Of a DNA stretch of 64,000 nt, positions 35,329 through 43,750 are shown one piece after another (position 1 is the first letter of the stretch; each line of letters starts with the position of its first letter). Origin of the DNA: an uncultured Chloroflexota bacterium. GTDB lineage: Bacteria > Chloroflexota > Anaerolineae > Anaerolineales > Anaerolineaceae. A model generated the notes under the pieces. That model ran no database searches, was not told the origin of the DNA, and worked only from the letters and a program-made list of their open reading frames with translations. Where the stretch lies: assembly GCA_902791025.1 (NCBI GenBank), contig CADATZ010000003.1, positions 124,001 to 188,000 of the forward strand, in the 5' to 3' direction. The position numbers and the translations under genes were made by a program.

Positions 35329-37134
35329 ATGGATTTCTCCGGTCTGCTTTCGATGTTGAAATGGATCGGGACGATTTTCCCGATCTTCAACATTGAATTT
35401 CCATTTCATATTGCCTATGACATCATCATCAGGCTGGCCAGCTCATGGATTCTTGAAGATTCAGTAGGTGAGATAGCTGGTTTTTTTAATTCGGCTTTCG
35501 GCTCTGCGATCCGGTATATGTATGACATGGATCAGCCGTTTCTGAAAATGTGCCTGGATATGTGGAAGTCCACAACAAAATTTGCACTGGCGCTGCTGCC
35601 GCTGATGCTGCTCCTTTCTATTTTCAGTACAGTGAAATACGGTTCTGAACGGAGCTCTCTCACAATGGTGAAAACGCGGGAACTGGCTTTCGGTACCATT
35701 CTCAATGTCGGACTTGCCGCCTCAAGCTACTGGATCTTTACAAAAGTCCTTGCCATATCCACGGCATTGGGAAAGCAGATGCTGGCAATTTCCGGGATAA
35801 CCGTCACTACGAATTTTTCTGAAATTGCGGAGCGGATTTTTCTTCCGTCAATGATCACTCATCTGGACGGATCGTCTGAAGCGCTGCTTGTCGTGCTGAT
35901 GTTTCTCCGTCTGTTCCTGACCCTGGTGCTGTTCATTTCGATCGTGCTTGTTTCGGTGTCGACGAGGATCGGTATTCTGCTCCTTTTCGGGATATCACCG
36001 GTCTGTTTCGTTCTTTCGATTTATGAGGAGTTTGACTGGATCAGGGACAGCTGGATAAAAACTTTTATCGGATTCATCCTTACGCCTGTCTTTGACGGGA
36101 TCCTGCTGGCGATGATCATGCTCAACAACGAAAAATTCGTCAGCGGCATGTCGATGGGAGAAGTATTCAAAACGCTGTGCATTTCCATCGGCATTTCCTG
36201 TATGATCGTTGTGCTTCACAGCGAGGTAATCAAAAAAATATTCGATTCCCTGATCGCCGATATCAAGAAGGCGGTGCGAGCTGTCAAAATTGCCGCACAG
36301 GTTATTGCGAGGATTGCTATGGCAATATCATCCGGCGGTACATCTGCTGCAGCGGAAGCCGGAGCGAAAACCGCGGCAGCGGCCGGGAGGGCTAAAGATG
36401 CGGGAAAGGCTGCTGATGCTGCGGATAAGGCTAAGTCAGCATCCAAACCTGCAGAAAAGAAAAAAGATATACCGGAAAAGGAAAAACCTTCTCCCGGAAA
36501 AAAGAATATGGAAAGAATCAAAGAACAGACTGCTGAAAAATACAAGCTGAAACCGGAAGAGGTAACAAAAGCAGGATCTGCCATAAAAGATGTTATCCGG
36601 GCGATGGATGAAATCTCACATGAAAAATACGGCCAGCCGCTGAATACTGCTGTCAGAAAAGGTATGAAGCAGCCTGAGGCTGTCCGGAAATATTTTGACC
36701 GGCACGGAGGAGCCGCGGGTATGATGGCAGCCGACCTTATGGACCATGCCGGGAAGACCTTCCGACGAGTGGATGCTGAAAACAAACCGCCGGCGGAGAA
36801 CAGAGACCGGAAAGATTCAGAAAGGCCTCAGGAGGTTAATTTCTACGGGAGTTTCCGCAGAAATGTGGAAAAGGAAGGCGTGGATCCTGAATATTTTCCA
36901 GAAAAAACTCTTCCAAATGGCGAATATGAAGATACAGGCGCCGATACTTTCAGAAATCTGGATGACGTCGCCAGGCACGGAATGGATATCGCTATGCGGG
37001 GTGGAACTTATGATGAGATCAGGAATGGTATGCGGGAGGATTTCGAAAGGAAACAAAGGCTCGGCTTTGATATGAAATTCCAGAATTATACGCTCACAAA
37101 TTTTGAGATGGAGGTGAAAAGGGCAAATGAATAA
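35329..37134 (+). CDS. VirB6/TrbL-like type IV secretion membrane protein 2
   Basis: 601 residues, starting 3 bases after the PrgI-like gene. Helices at about 84-104, 115-140, 185-225 and 228-300 form the polytopic core (FALALLPLMLLLSIFS, LVVLMFLRLFLTLVLFISIVL, LLLFGISPVCFVLSIYEEFDWIRDSW, MGEVFKTLCISIGISCMIVVLH). The SPVCFVLSIYEEFDWIRDSWIK segment parallels the SLGPIFIVLSAFKPLEWLRGQW of the 21112 protein, supporting a shared VirB6/TrbL fold. The C-terminal half is soluble, Ala/Lys-rich and helical. Two such channels in one system would be unusual; the two may face different steps or belong to two machines. Confidence 0.65.
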   Translation: MDFSGLLSMLKWIGTIFPIFNIEFPFHIAYDIIIRLASSWILEDSVGEIAGFFNSAFGSAIRYMYDMDQPFLKMCLDMWKSTTKFALALLPLMLLLSIFSTVKYGSERSSLTMVKTRELAFGTILNVGLAASSYWIFTKVLAISTALGKQMLAISGITVTTNFSEIAERIFLPSMITHLDGSSEALLVVLMFLRLFLTLVLFISIVLVSVSTRIGILLLFGISPVCFVLSIYEEFDWIRDSWIKTFIGFILTPVFDGILLAMIMLNNEKFVSGMSMGEVFKTLCISIGISCMIVVLHSEVIKKIFDSLIADIKKAVRAVKIAAQVIARIAMAISSGGTSAAAEAGAKTAAAAGRAKDAGKAADAADKAKSASKPAEKKKDIPEKEKPSPGKKNMERIKEQTAEKYKLKPEEVTKAGSAIKDVIRAMDEISHEKYGQPLNTAVRKGMKQPEAVRKYFDRHGGAAGMMAADLMDHAGKTFRRVDAENKPPAENRDRKDSERPQEVNFYGSFRRNVEKEGVDPEYFPEKTLPNGEYEDTGADTFRNLDDVARHGMDIAMRGGTYDEIRNGMREDFERKQRLGFDMKFQNYTLTNFEMEVKRANE

Positions 37135-37951
37135 GGATATCTTCTGTGTGCTGTTTTTTCTGTTTACTATGTTTCTGCTGATTTTCTGCGGTTCTTTCGC
37201 TGAAGTTTACGAGGATCCGGATATGTGCTTTCTGCTCACCCAGGATGGCTGGATCAAAGACTTGGTCAATGCTTATGAAATCAGAGCATCCAATACGGAC
37301 CTTTACGGATTCGACGCGTTTTCCGCACTTACCTTTGCAGCCGAATTAGGAAAAGTCGACTTTGAGATCAGCAGGGATCCTGCTAAACCATACAACCGGG
37401 CTCTGATTTTCTTTGACGGTGAAACATTCAAACCGGCTTCTGCCGATACTGCGAAACCAGTGACTATTATTATGAATGCGATCATGGATCCTGAGAAACT
37501 TGATGAAGACCTGTATCAGCAATATGCATCCTTGAAGTATTCCGTAATCAGTGATAATCAGGAATTGAGGCAGGATATTTTGATCTGGGCGAATGAACAG
37601 GGAAAAAAGGTGCCCATTGACGGCATTTTCTGGTTCATGTACCTTCCAAAAGGATATGGACAGAAGGATATCTCCAGATACGGCGCTGTTCTCAATTATC
37701 TTACGCGTTTTGTCTATGAAGTAAAGCAAAGCAATATCGATTTCGGCAGGCTGCTTTCTTCTCTCGAAACAGATGAAACCGGCGCATTCAAAACCCGGAC
37801 AACGAGACAGCTGACCGGCAGGGGGTATTCCATCGGTTTTATAGCTGATCCTTCTTTTGTATTTTTAACCATAGCAGACACTGATGCCGTACTGTTTCGT
37901 GATAATGACTCGGTCATCGATTATTACGCAAAAGTGACAAGTGTTTTCTGA
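37127..37951 (+). CDS. Secreted hypothetical protein, 274 aa
   Basis: Overlaps the end of the upstream VirB6-like gene by 8 bases (ATGAATAA), so it is translationally coupled and likely part of the same machine. A signal peptide or N-terminal anchor (IFCVLFFLFTMFLLIFCGSFA) is followed by a soluble acidic domain containing DPEKLDEDLYQQYASLKYSVISDN. I do not recognise the fold. VirB8- or VirB5-like auxiliary proteins would fit this position, but no diagnostic motif is visible. Confidence 0.6.
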   Translation: MNKDIFCVLFFLFTMFLLIFCGSFAEVYEDPDMCFLLTQDGWIKDLVNAYEIRASNTDLYGFDAFSALTFAAELGKVDFEISRDPAKPYNRALIFFDGETFKPASADTAKPVTIIMNAIMDPEKLDEDLYQQYASLKYSVISDNQELRQDILIWANEQGKKVPIDGIFWFMYLPKGYGQKDISRYGAVLNYLTRFVYEVKQSNIDFGRLLSSLETDETGAFKTRTTRQLTGRGYSIGFIADPSFVFLTIADTDAVLFRDNDSVIDYYAKVTSVF

Positions 37952-37970
37952 TTTTATGGGAGGAAGCAAA

Positions 37971-38306
37971 ATGGGAAAAGATCTGACTTTCGATGAATTG
38001 ACGCATCTGGTAGGTGCAACTGTCATCAGTTGTGACTTTGACGGGAACGCAGTTGAGGAATATGTTGTCGAGGAATATGACAGCGAACACGGCCGTATCT
38101 CTGTGAGCAAAAGAATCGATAACCATGTCATATCTATCTGGCCGGAAGAACTGTATATGTGGCATTTTCGATTTCCGGGTGCATTGACAGCAACAGATGA
38201 AATGAAACGCTGTCCGCTGAAGTTCCGGGAATGCTCCAGAGACTGTGCATGGTTTGATGATGACACAGGACGTTGTGCTGTTTTTTCTATCAATAACAGG
38301 ATTTAA
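37971..38306 (+). CDS. Hypothetical protein with C-terminal Cys cluster, 111 aa
   Basis: The ATG at 37971 is chosen since GGGAGGAAGC lies directly upstream; an ATG at 37941 overlaps the previous gene. The N-terminal two-thirds look like a small beta-rich domain (LTHLVGATVISCDFDGNAVEEYVV). The C-terminal CPLKFRECSRDCAWFDDDTGRC carries four Cys in a C-x6-C-x3-C-x9-C layout that may bind zinc. Family not recognised. It and the next gene form a small insertion between the two parts of the secretion locus. Confidence 0.55.
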   Translation: MGKDLTFDELTHLVGATVISCDFDGNAVEEYVVEEYDSEHGRISVSKRIDNHVISIWPEELYMWHFRFPGALTATDEMKRCPLKFRECSRDCAWFDDDTGRCAVFSINNRI

Positions 38307-38325
38307 TCAGGAGGTAAAATAACAA

Positions 38326-38661
38326 ATGATAAAAAACGGAAAGCCTTTTTCAAATGAAAACGGATGGGAGGATAAGAAACTCCTCGACCAGCTTGATCCT
38401 AAGGAGCAGGAAATTGTTCTTGAATGGGTCAGGGCGAACTTTATCCCAATAAAAAGAGCAAATTATAAACATTCCAGCTACTATTTGAAACACGTAATGC
38501 AGTATGAGAATGGTATTTATCTGACAAACAATCAGTTCAAAGATGCAATGCTTATCTGCGGCTTCTACCCGGTGGATCCTAATGAATTGAACTGGCGGTA
38601 CAGGATCAGCGAAAAATCGCCTGCTATTCAGAAGATGAATCGCGGAGAGTGCTGCGCCTGA
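38326..38661 (+). CDS. Hypothetical protein, 111 aa (mobile-element-associated type)
   Basis: Sequence resembles small proteins found in phages and integrative elements of Firmicutes that contain SYxLKHxxE.. GxYxTNxQFKxAML.. GFxxxDPxELNW; here SSYYLKHVMQYENGIYLTNNQFKDAMLICGFYPVDPNELNW. No known biochemical function that I can name. RBS AGGAGGTAAA, 19 bases after the previous gene. A strong terminator follows at 38673. This supports an accessory or mobile origin for this part. Confidence 0.55.
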   Translation: MIKNGKPFSNENGWEDKKLLDQLDPKEQEIVLEWVRANFIPIKRANYKHSSYYLKHVMQYENGIYLTNNQFKDAMLICGFYPVDPNELNWRYRISEKSPAIQKMNRGECCA

Positions 38662-38672
38662 AAAATAATTTG

Positions 38673-38699
38673 AAAACGCCTCATTATCGAGGCGTTTTT
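38673..38699 (+). terminator. Terminator after 38326 gene
   Basis: AAAACGCCTC (38673-38682) pairs with GAGGCGTTTT (38689-38698), a 10-bp stem with a 6-base loop; T5 follows. Confidence 0.9.
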
Positions 38700-38728
38700 C
38701 ATAACCATCATTGTCTGGAAAATAACAC

Positions 38729-39106
38729 CTAACGTATTCCTATGCAGATCAGCTTCGGAACGGGGTCCCCTTTCACTGTTGAATCCTCGATCCAGACCAA
38801 CCGTTTCTGAATCCGTTCATCCAGACGCTGCGCCAGTTCCCGGAAGTTTCTCCCTTCTTCGAGTATGAACTCTTCATCAAAATAAGCTCCTTCCGTCGGA
38901 AAAATATTCCCTGCAGCGTCAAGCCGGTAACCGTTCCCTTTTCTGTCCGTTCCGTAAAAAGAGATATTCATCATGTTAAAGCGATAGCTCCCGTCCATTT
39001 CAGGACCAATAATAATATCCGGGATTCTTACACTCTCGGATGATTTTATGGCGCAGACTCTCGTGAGTCTTATTTCAGTTTCCGGTTTGATCTTCTCTCT
39101 TTTCAT
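38729..39106 (-). CDS. Hypothetical protein, 125 aa
   Basis: Soluble protein of about 125 residues on the minus strand, facing the terminator at 38673. It has a mixed alpha/beta look: an N-terminal basic strand region (KIKPETEIRLTRVCAIKSSE), a central FNMMNISFYGTDRKGNGYRLDAAGNIFPTEGAYF, and a C-terminal helix (ELAQRLDERIQKRL). No signal peptide. I do not recognise a family. It is isolated between convergent genes of the secretion locus and has only a weak AGGA site 12 bases before its ATG. Confidence 0.5.
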   Translation of the reverse strand: MKREKIKPETEIRLTRVCAIKSSESVRIPDIIIGPEMDGSYRFNMMNISFYGTDRKGNGYRLDAAGNIFPTEGAYFDEEFILEEGRNFRELAQRLDERIQKRLVWIEDSTVKGDPVPKLICIGIR

Positions 39107-39273
39107 AACGGTTTTTTATCCTGTTCGCTTGGTTAAATTATATCAGACGGCAGTCTGAATCCTGTTGAACTGCCGAAATGGTGCTGAAGGATCTATTCAA
39201 TTAACAAGAATTATGACAGTATATATTTTTGTATCATTTTCCGGATTAGTGTAAAGGAAAGGATTCTTAATTA

Positions 39274-41868
39274 ATGGGACTGCTGAACCTGTTCAAAGGA
39301 AAAAAGAAAAATAATCCTCAGCCCGAACCGGAAGTAACTGATCCCAATAAACTCTCAGATCCGGGACAGCCGACTGCCGATACGGCAGACCTGGTCAGCA
39401 TTATTGCCATAGATGATCCCTTCCTGATAACCAAAGAAGGCGCCTTTGTCCTCATGTTTGAAATCCCGGAGATCGACATGGATATTTACGGACAGGCGGA
39501 AGATGAGCTCTGCAAAAGATACCAGATGACGCTCGGGGCTCTTCCTCCGGATACCAGATTCCAGATGACCATATTTGAAGAACCATTCGACCCGTCGGAC
39601 GACATCCGGTATTTCTCGGAACGGTCTAAAGCCTTTCAAAGGGAAATTGAATACATGGATCCGCTTTCGGTTCCGTACCGGCAGGGACAGGCGCTTGCTG
39701 TTTCATCGATAGCCATGACAGCCCGAACTGCCGAGATGTACGACCTGATTAAGCCTATCCGGCGCCGTACGGTAATAACGCTTTACTATCTGCCGGGCGC
39801 TGTAAACGTAGCCCGGAACATTGTCATGGGACAGTATGCCGAGGCTGATATCGCTGAGATCAGAAAAGGAAAAGAATCGGCTCAGGAAAATCTTGAGGAA
39901 CGGATCTCGATCCTGCAAAGCGCGTTTTCCGGAGCCGGACTTCCGCTTATCCAGCTGACTCCTCAGGAAGCACTGACTGCAGTCTGGCGCACAATGCATC
40001 CTTTTTCCTCCAAGGATCCGTATGTTTCCGCATCGGATATCGCGAAGAACATAGATCTTGGTGAGGAAATATATAAAAAAGATCCTCCGGCTCCTGAAGA
40101 ATGGGAAGATGATCTGAAACCGGAACAGATTTCATCCATGCTGAGCCCGAATTATGTTATCGAGCGGAAAGACATACTGGAGATCGACGGAGTCCTTATG
40201 AAAGGATATGTCGTCTATGATTTCCGTCCGAACCGGCCGACGTTCATGTACAGGCTCAACAGCCTTTCCGGCTCCTGGCTGGGAACGCTCTTTGTTGAGG
40301 TAATGGATCCTGCGGTTGCAGCGGACAAGCTGTCGCAGCGGGAGACACAGCTGTCAGCGCAGGAAATGGTAAAAGCCAGACAGGGAATGCTGGTCGATTT
40401 CGGCGTCAGGCAGGAAGTCAGCGCAGTCCAGGAGAGCCGTATGCAGCTGGAAACCGCAGGGCAGGCTCCGATCAACATCCGCTTCTTTGTTTTTCGTACC
40501 GCTTTGACAAAGAAAGAACTCGAGAACCGCTGCCGTGAACTGGAGAGTCTATTCAAGACGATCGGCGTGGCCGCTTTCCCGGCCGATTATACCCAGAAAC
40601 ATCTCTGGCGCTCTTATATCCCGCTCGGTGTTATGTGTACCGAACAGAAAAGACGGAACATGAATGCGCCGGCGTTGTCAACATTCTTCTGGCCTCAGCG
40701 GAAACGGTATAACGAGGAAAACGGTATTTACATGGGATTCGATGAGTCGACAAATCTGCCTCTGTTTCTGGATCCGTTCGGTTCATCCAATAACAAGACG
40801 CCGACATTTCTTTCTGTAGGCCGGCCGGGTGCAGGGAAATCCGTATGGCTGAAAACCATGATGACCTCCGCAATGATATCAGGCGGACGTGTTATGGCTG
40901 TTGATATTGAAGGCGAAATGGAGGAATACTGCGAATACTACGGAGGCCGTTACATTGAAGTCGGAACGCCGAACGGAGAGCTGATCAACGTCATGGACAT
41001 CCAGCTGGACACGGATGACCCGCTGATCGGGGGGACGGAACAGCTTGTTGCATTTGCAGAAGCTGTACGGGGAACTGCGATTCAGCCCGGACCTGAGTGG
41101 AATGTCCTTGCTGATGCCTATAAGCGTGCCCTGATCGACCGGGACTGGCTGAAAGAGAATTATGACGGGTCCTTTACCGTCCTGAACCGTGAAGGCTGGA
41201 AAAGCGAGGATGCGCCGCTGCTGGGTGATATTGTGGATATTCTGAGGCGCGACCAGGCAAATCCTGATGCTCTGTCAATGAGCCAGATGCTTGCCCAGTA
41301 TGTAGGCAACGGCGTATATGCCTCCTACTTCAACCGTTCGACAACGTTCAATATCCGGGATGAACGGCTGGTGATCTTCGGCCTGAAGCATGTAAATACC
41401 CACTCTTCCAGCAGTCAGCTCAGGGTATATCTTTGGCAGATCCTCGGCTTGATCTGGTCCGAAGTCCTTGGAAGGTATATGAAAGATCAGGATACTGCCA
41501 ATCATGTGATGCTGGACGAGGTATGGGCCCTGCTGAAGGCTCCGGGCGGAGTCGGTGCGATCGAAAACATGGCAAGACGGTTCCGGAAACGGAAGGCCGG
41601 GCTCTGGATGGCGACTCAGGAAGTCCGTGAATTTCTTGATTCCGCAGACGCGAAGAAGATCCTTTCCATCGTCGGAAATACCTTCCTGATGGATCAGCGT
41701 CCGATGGAAGCCTCGCTTCTCCAGAATCTGTATTCTCTTCCTGAAGGAACAGAGAATGTGCTTACGCATCTCGGGACCGGGCGGGGCCTGATGGTTCTGC
41801 CTGACAAGATCCTGCGGGTTTCCGTGAATGTCCCCGGAGAATGGCATTCGTATCAGTTGCGCAGATGA
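39274..41868 (+). CDS. virB4: VirB4-like conjugation/secretion ATPase
   Basis: 864 residues. The N-terminal half is the VirB4/TraE-type domain. Walker A is GRPGAGKS (516-523), with a downstream GGRVMAVDIEGEMEEYCEYYGGRYIEVG and FNPLE-equivalent NVMDIQLD. Walker B is HVMLDEVWAL (D748, E749), and a WMATQEVREFL motif and a GNTFLMDQ end complete the P-loop domain. VirB4 is the universal ATPase of type IV secretion systems and drives pilus biogenesis and transport. The gene overlaps the M23-like gene by 4 bases, so they are co-translated. Its ATG has AAAGGAAAGGATTCTTAATTA upstream. Confidence 0.92.
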   Translation: MGLLNLFKGKKKNNPQPEPEVTDPNKLSDPGQPTADTADLVSIIAIDDPFLITKEGAFVLMFEIPEIDMDIYGQAEDELCKRYQMTLGALPPDTRFQMTIFEEPFDPSDDIRYFSERSKAFQREIEYMDPLSVPYRQGQALAVSSIAMTARTAEMYDLIKPIRRRTVITLYYLPGAVNVARNIVMGQYAEADIAEIRKGKESAQENLEERISILQSAFSGAGLPLIQLTPQEALTAVWRTMHPFSSKDPYVSASDIAKNIDLGEEIYKKDPPAPEEWEDDLKPEQISSMLSPNYVIERKDILEIDGVLMKGYVVYDFRPNRPTFMYRLNSLSGSWLGTLFVEVMDPAVAADKLSQRETQLSAQEMVKARQGMLVDFGVRQEVSAVQESRMQLETAGQAPINIRFFVFRTALTKKELENRCRELESLFKTIGVAAFPADYTQKHLWRSYIPLGVMCTEQKRRNMNAPALSTFFWPQRKRYNEENGIYMGFDESTNLPLFLDPFGSSNNKTPTFLSVGRPGAGKSVWLKTMMTSAMISGGRVMAVDIEGEMEEYCEYYGGRYIEVGTPNGELINVMDIQLDTDDPLIGGTEQLVAFAEAVRGTAIQPGPEWNVLADAYKRALIDRDWLKENYDGSFTVLNREGWKSEDAPLLGDIVDILRRDQANPDALSMSQMLAQYVGNGVYASYFNRSTTFNIRDERLVIFGLKHVNTHSSSSQLRVYLWQILGLIWSEVLGRYMKDQDTANHVMLDEVWALLKAPGGVGAIENMARRFRKRKAGLWMATQEVREFLDSADAKKILSIVGNTFLMDQRPMEASLLQNLYSLPEGTENVLTHLGTGRGLMVLPDKILRVSVNVPGEWHSYQLRR

Positions 41869-42944
41869 ATCGCCCCGTTGTTCTTATCTTCATCGTAGCT
41901 GTCATCGCACTTCTCCCGATGTGCTGCGTTTTCACAGGTTTTCTCGGCGGAAGTAATTTCATGGCATGGCGGGTAATGGAATCCATTGATCCGGAGCTTG
42001 GAGCGGACGCAAGGAAAATCAAATCCGAAATGTCGGAATTCCTGGATATGCACTCAAAGGAAACCTACGAGGATGAAAACAAAGATGGCTGCGTCCGTAC
42101 CTGGGAGCAGCTGTTCCGGCTGGAATTCTGCGAATATGACCTGAGCGATATTCCCATTGCCGACCTCGGTCCCGGTGACGGCGAAGGATACTGCCCCGCA
42201 GCGGGATGTCCGATCGCGAAAACCATCTATGACTGCAATTCCCTGGAGAACCAGTATGGAAGTGTCCCCTTTGAGGTGGATTGTCTGGACGGAGTGCTCA
42301 TCGACAGCAACGGGAACGGCCAGCATGATCCGGATGACAGGGCAAAGATGACAACCTGCCATCCTTACTGGGATTCCGTCGGAAAATGCTGCTGCGCGTA
42401 CAGCGGCAGCCATGCCGGCTGGGATCAGGCAACGGGAGACGGGCGGATGGGACAGGCGATTTTTACTCCTGTTTCAGGAACGGTTGTCGATGTCGGGATG
42501 ACCTCAACCGGCTGGGGGTACCGCGTGACTATTTACAACTGCGGCATGCTGTATACATTCAACCACCTGCTCCCGTCGAAGATGACAAGCAGCCCGCCGG
42601 TGAAAGTCGGCGACCATGTCCGTGCAGGCGACGTCGTCGGCTGGATGGGCGGAGGCACGGGAAATCCTGCGGACGACGGAAACTCTTCAGGAGCGCACCT
42701 GGACTACACATCATATATGTGCTACATGGGTGACAACTATACGGGAGATTACTGGCGGGGTGTGGGCGGTGTTTCCGTTGACAGCGCTTCATACGGTTTC
42801 AGGAACAGGAATTATCCCTATGACTATTCTGAAGGCTCGTGTTCCGGCGGAGCGGCCGCGTGTCCGGAGCTTTACGCAGGCAATCCCGGATCGCATCTGA
42901 TCGATGCGGCGACCTGTTCATCCGGCAGGACCAAGTGCAAATGA
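41865..42944 (+). CDS. M23-like peptidase domain with EF-hand-like calcium loops
   Basis: 359 residues from the ATG at 41865, overlapping the virB4 stop; an in-frame ATG at 41841 has no proper site. An N-terminal membrane helix (residues 4-27) is followed by two calcium-loop-like motifs, DENKDGCVRTWE (70-81, canonical spacing) and DSNGNGQHDPDD (147-158). The C-terminal domain is M23-like: HAGWD (H183, D187), FNHLLP (H234) and GAHLDY (H278, D280). Normally the last motif is HxH; here the second His, a zinc ligand, is Asp. Likely a wall hydrolase opening peptidoglycan for the secretion channel, or an inactive structural version. Confidence 0.78.
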   Translation: MNRPVVLIFIVAVIALLPMCCVFTGFLGGSNFMAWRVMESIDPELGADARKIKSEMSEFLDMHSKETYEDENKDGCVRTWEQLFRLEFCEYDLSDIPIADLGPGDGEGYCPAAGCPIAKTIYDCNSLENQYGSVPFEVDCLDGVLIDSNGNGQHDPDDRAKMTTCHPYWDSVGKCCCAYSGSHAGWDQATGDGRMGQAIFTPVSGTVVDVGMTSTGWGYRVTIYNCGMLYTFNHLLPSKMTSSPPVKVGDHVRAGDVVGWMGGGTGNPADDGNSSGAHLDYTSYMCYMGDNYTGDYWRGVGGVSVDSASYGFRNRNYPYDYSEGSCSGGAAACPELYAGNPGSHLIDAATCSSGRTKCK

Positions 42945-42957
42945 CAGGGAGGATGGA

Positions 42958-43737
42958 ATGAGAAATACATGGGATCATCTTGCGGTTGTTCTTTATGCGG
43001 CCGGGATCATTCTCTTCTGCATGTTTATCGCTTATGTGAAGCCGGACAAAAATGAGATTCCCACTGCTATGCCGCAGGCGGCATTTACCGCGACAGCGGC
43101 GCCGCGGGTAATTGAAACACCGGCTGTTCCGGCCGACGTACCGTCACACCGGCCTGAAAGGACCGTCACCCATCAATATACATTTGATTTCCTGACCGCA
43201 GAGCCGGTCCCGGCAAAGGACGGTATGCTGACTGTCCGCAATATCGCGGAGAGCAGATATTATTCTGAACCGACGGAATCGTTCGAGCATGTATACCGGG
43301 AGGAGAACGGATTGCTTGACTGTTTCATTTATGGCATCGGAACAGTCGGAGATATGGATGCGTACGCCAAATACCTTTTCCGGTATGACAGCAGAACAGG
43401 AAAAGCAGCCTCTTTTATCCAGGAACAGCATATCGATACCGGTGCCGAGCTGAGTGAAAACCATCTTTCCTTATTCGCCGCAAATACGGGAAATCTTCTG
43501 GAGGCTGTCTTTTCAGGCACAGACATTCCGCTTTCGGCGGACAAAAGGGTGATTGAGGAACTCGCCCTTTACTTTTTCAGTTCCTATATTCCATCCCATC
43601 CATCTGTTCCGGCCGTTATTCATTTCAGAATGCCGGCTTATATTCTTTCATTTGTGATGGATACTGATGTCTTTATAACAATGATTTCTCCTGAAAAAGT
43701 CCCCGCGGAATACACTGCTGAAAATGAGACGGATTAG
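42958..43737 (+). CDS. Membrane-anchored protein of type IV secretion locus, 259 aa
   Basis: The ATG at 42958 follows GGGAGGATGGA; an in-frame ATG at 42904 lies inside the upstream gene. One transmembrane helix (residues about 8-26, LAVVLYAAGIILFCMFIAYV) is followed by a Pro/Thr/Ala-rich stalk (about 30-75) and a soluble domain. Size and topology (short cytoplasmic N-terminus, single helix, extracytoplasmic domain) are compatible with VirB8-type proteins, but no diagnostic motif was seen. Sits between the M23-like and VirD4-like genes. Confidence 0.6.
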   Translation: MRNTWDHLAVVLYAAGIILFCMFIAYVKPDKNEIPTAMPQAAFTATAAPRVIETPAVPADVPSHRPERTVTHQYTFDFLTAEPVPAKDGMLTVRNIAESRYYSEPTESFEHVYREENGLLDCFIYGIGTVGDMDAYAKYLFRYDSRTGKAASFIQEQHIDTGAELSENHLSLFAANTGNLLEAVFSGTDIPLSADKRVIEELALYFFSSYIPSHPSVPAVIHFRMPAYILSFVMDTDVFITMISPEKVPAEYTAENETD

Positions 43738-43750
43738 AAAGGATCCACCT

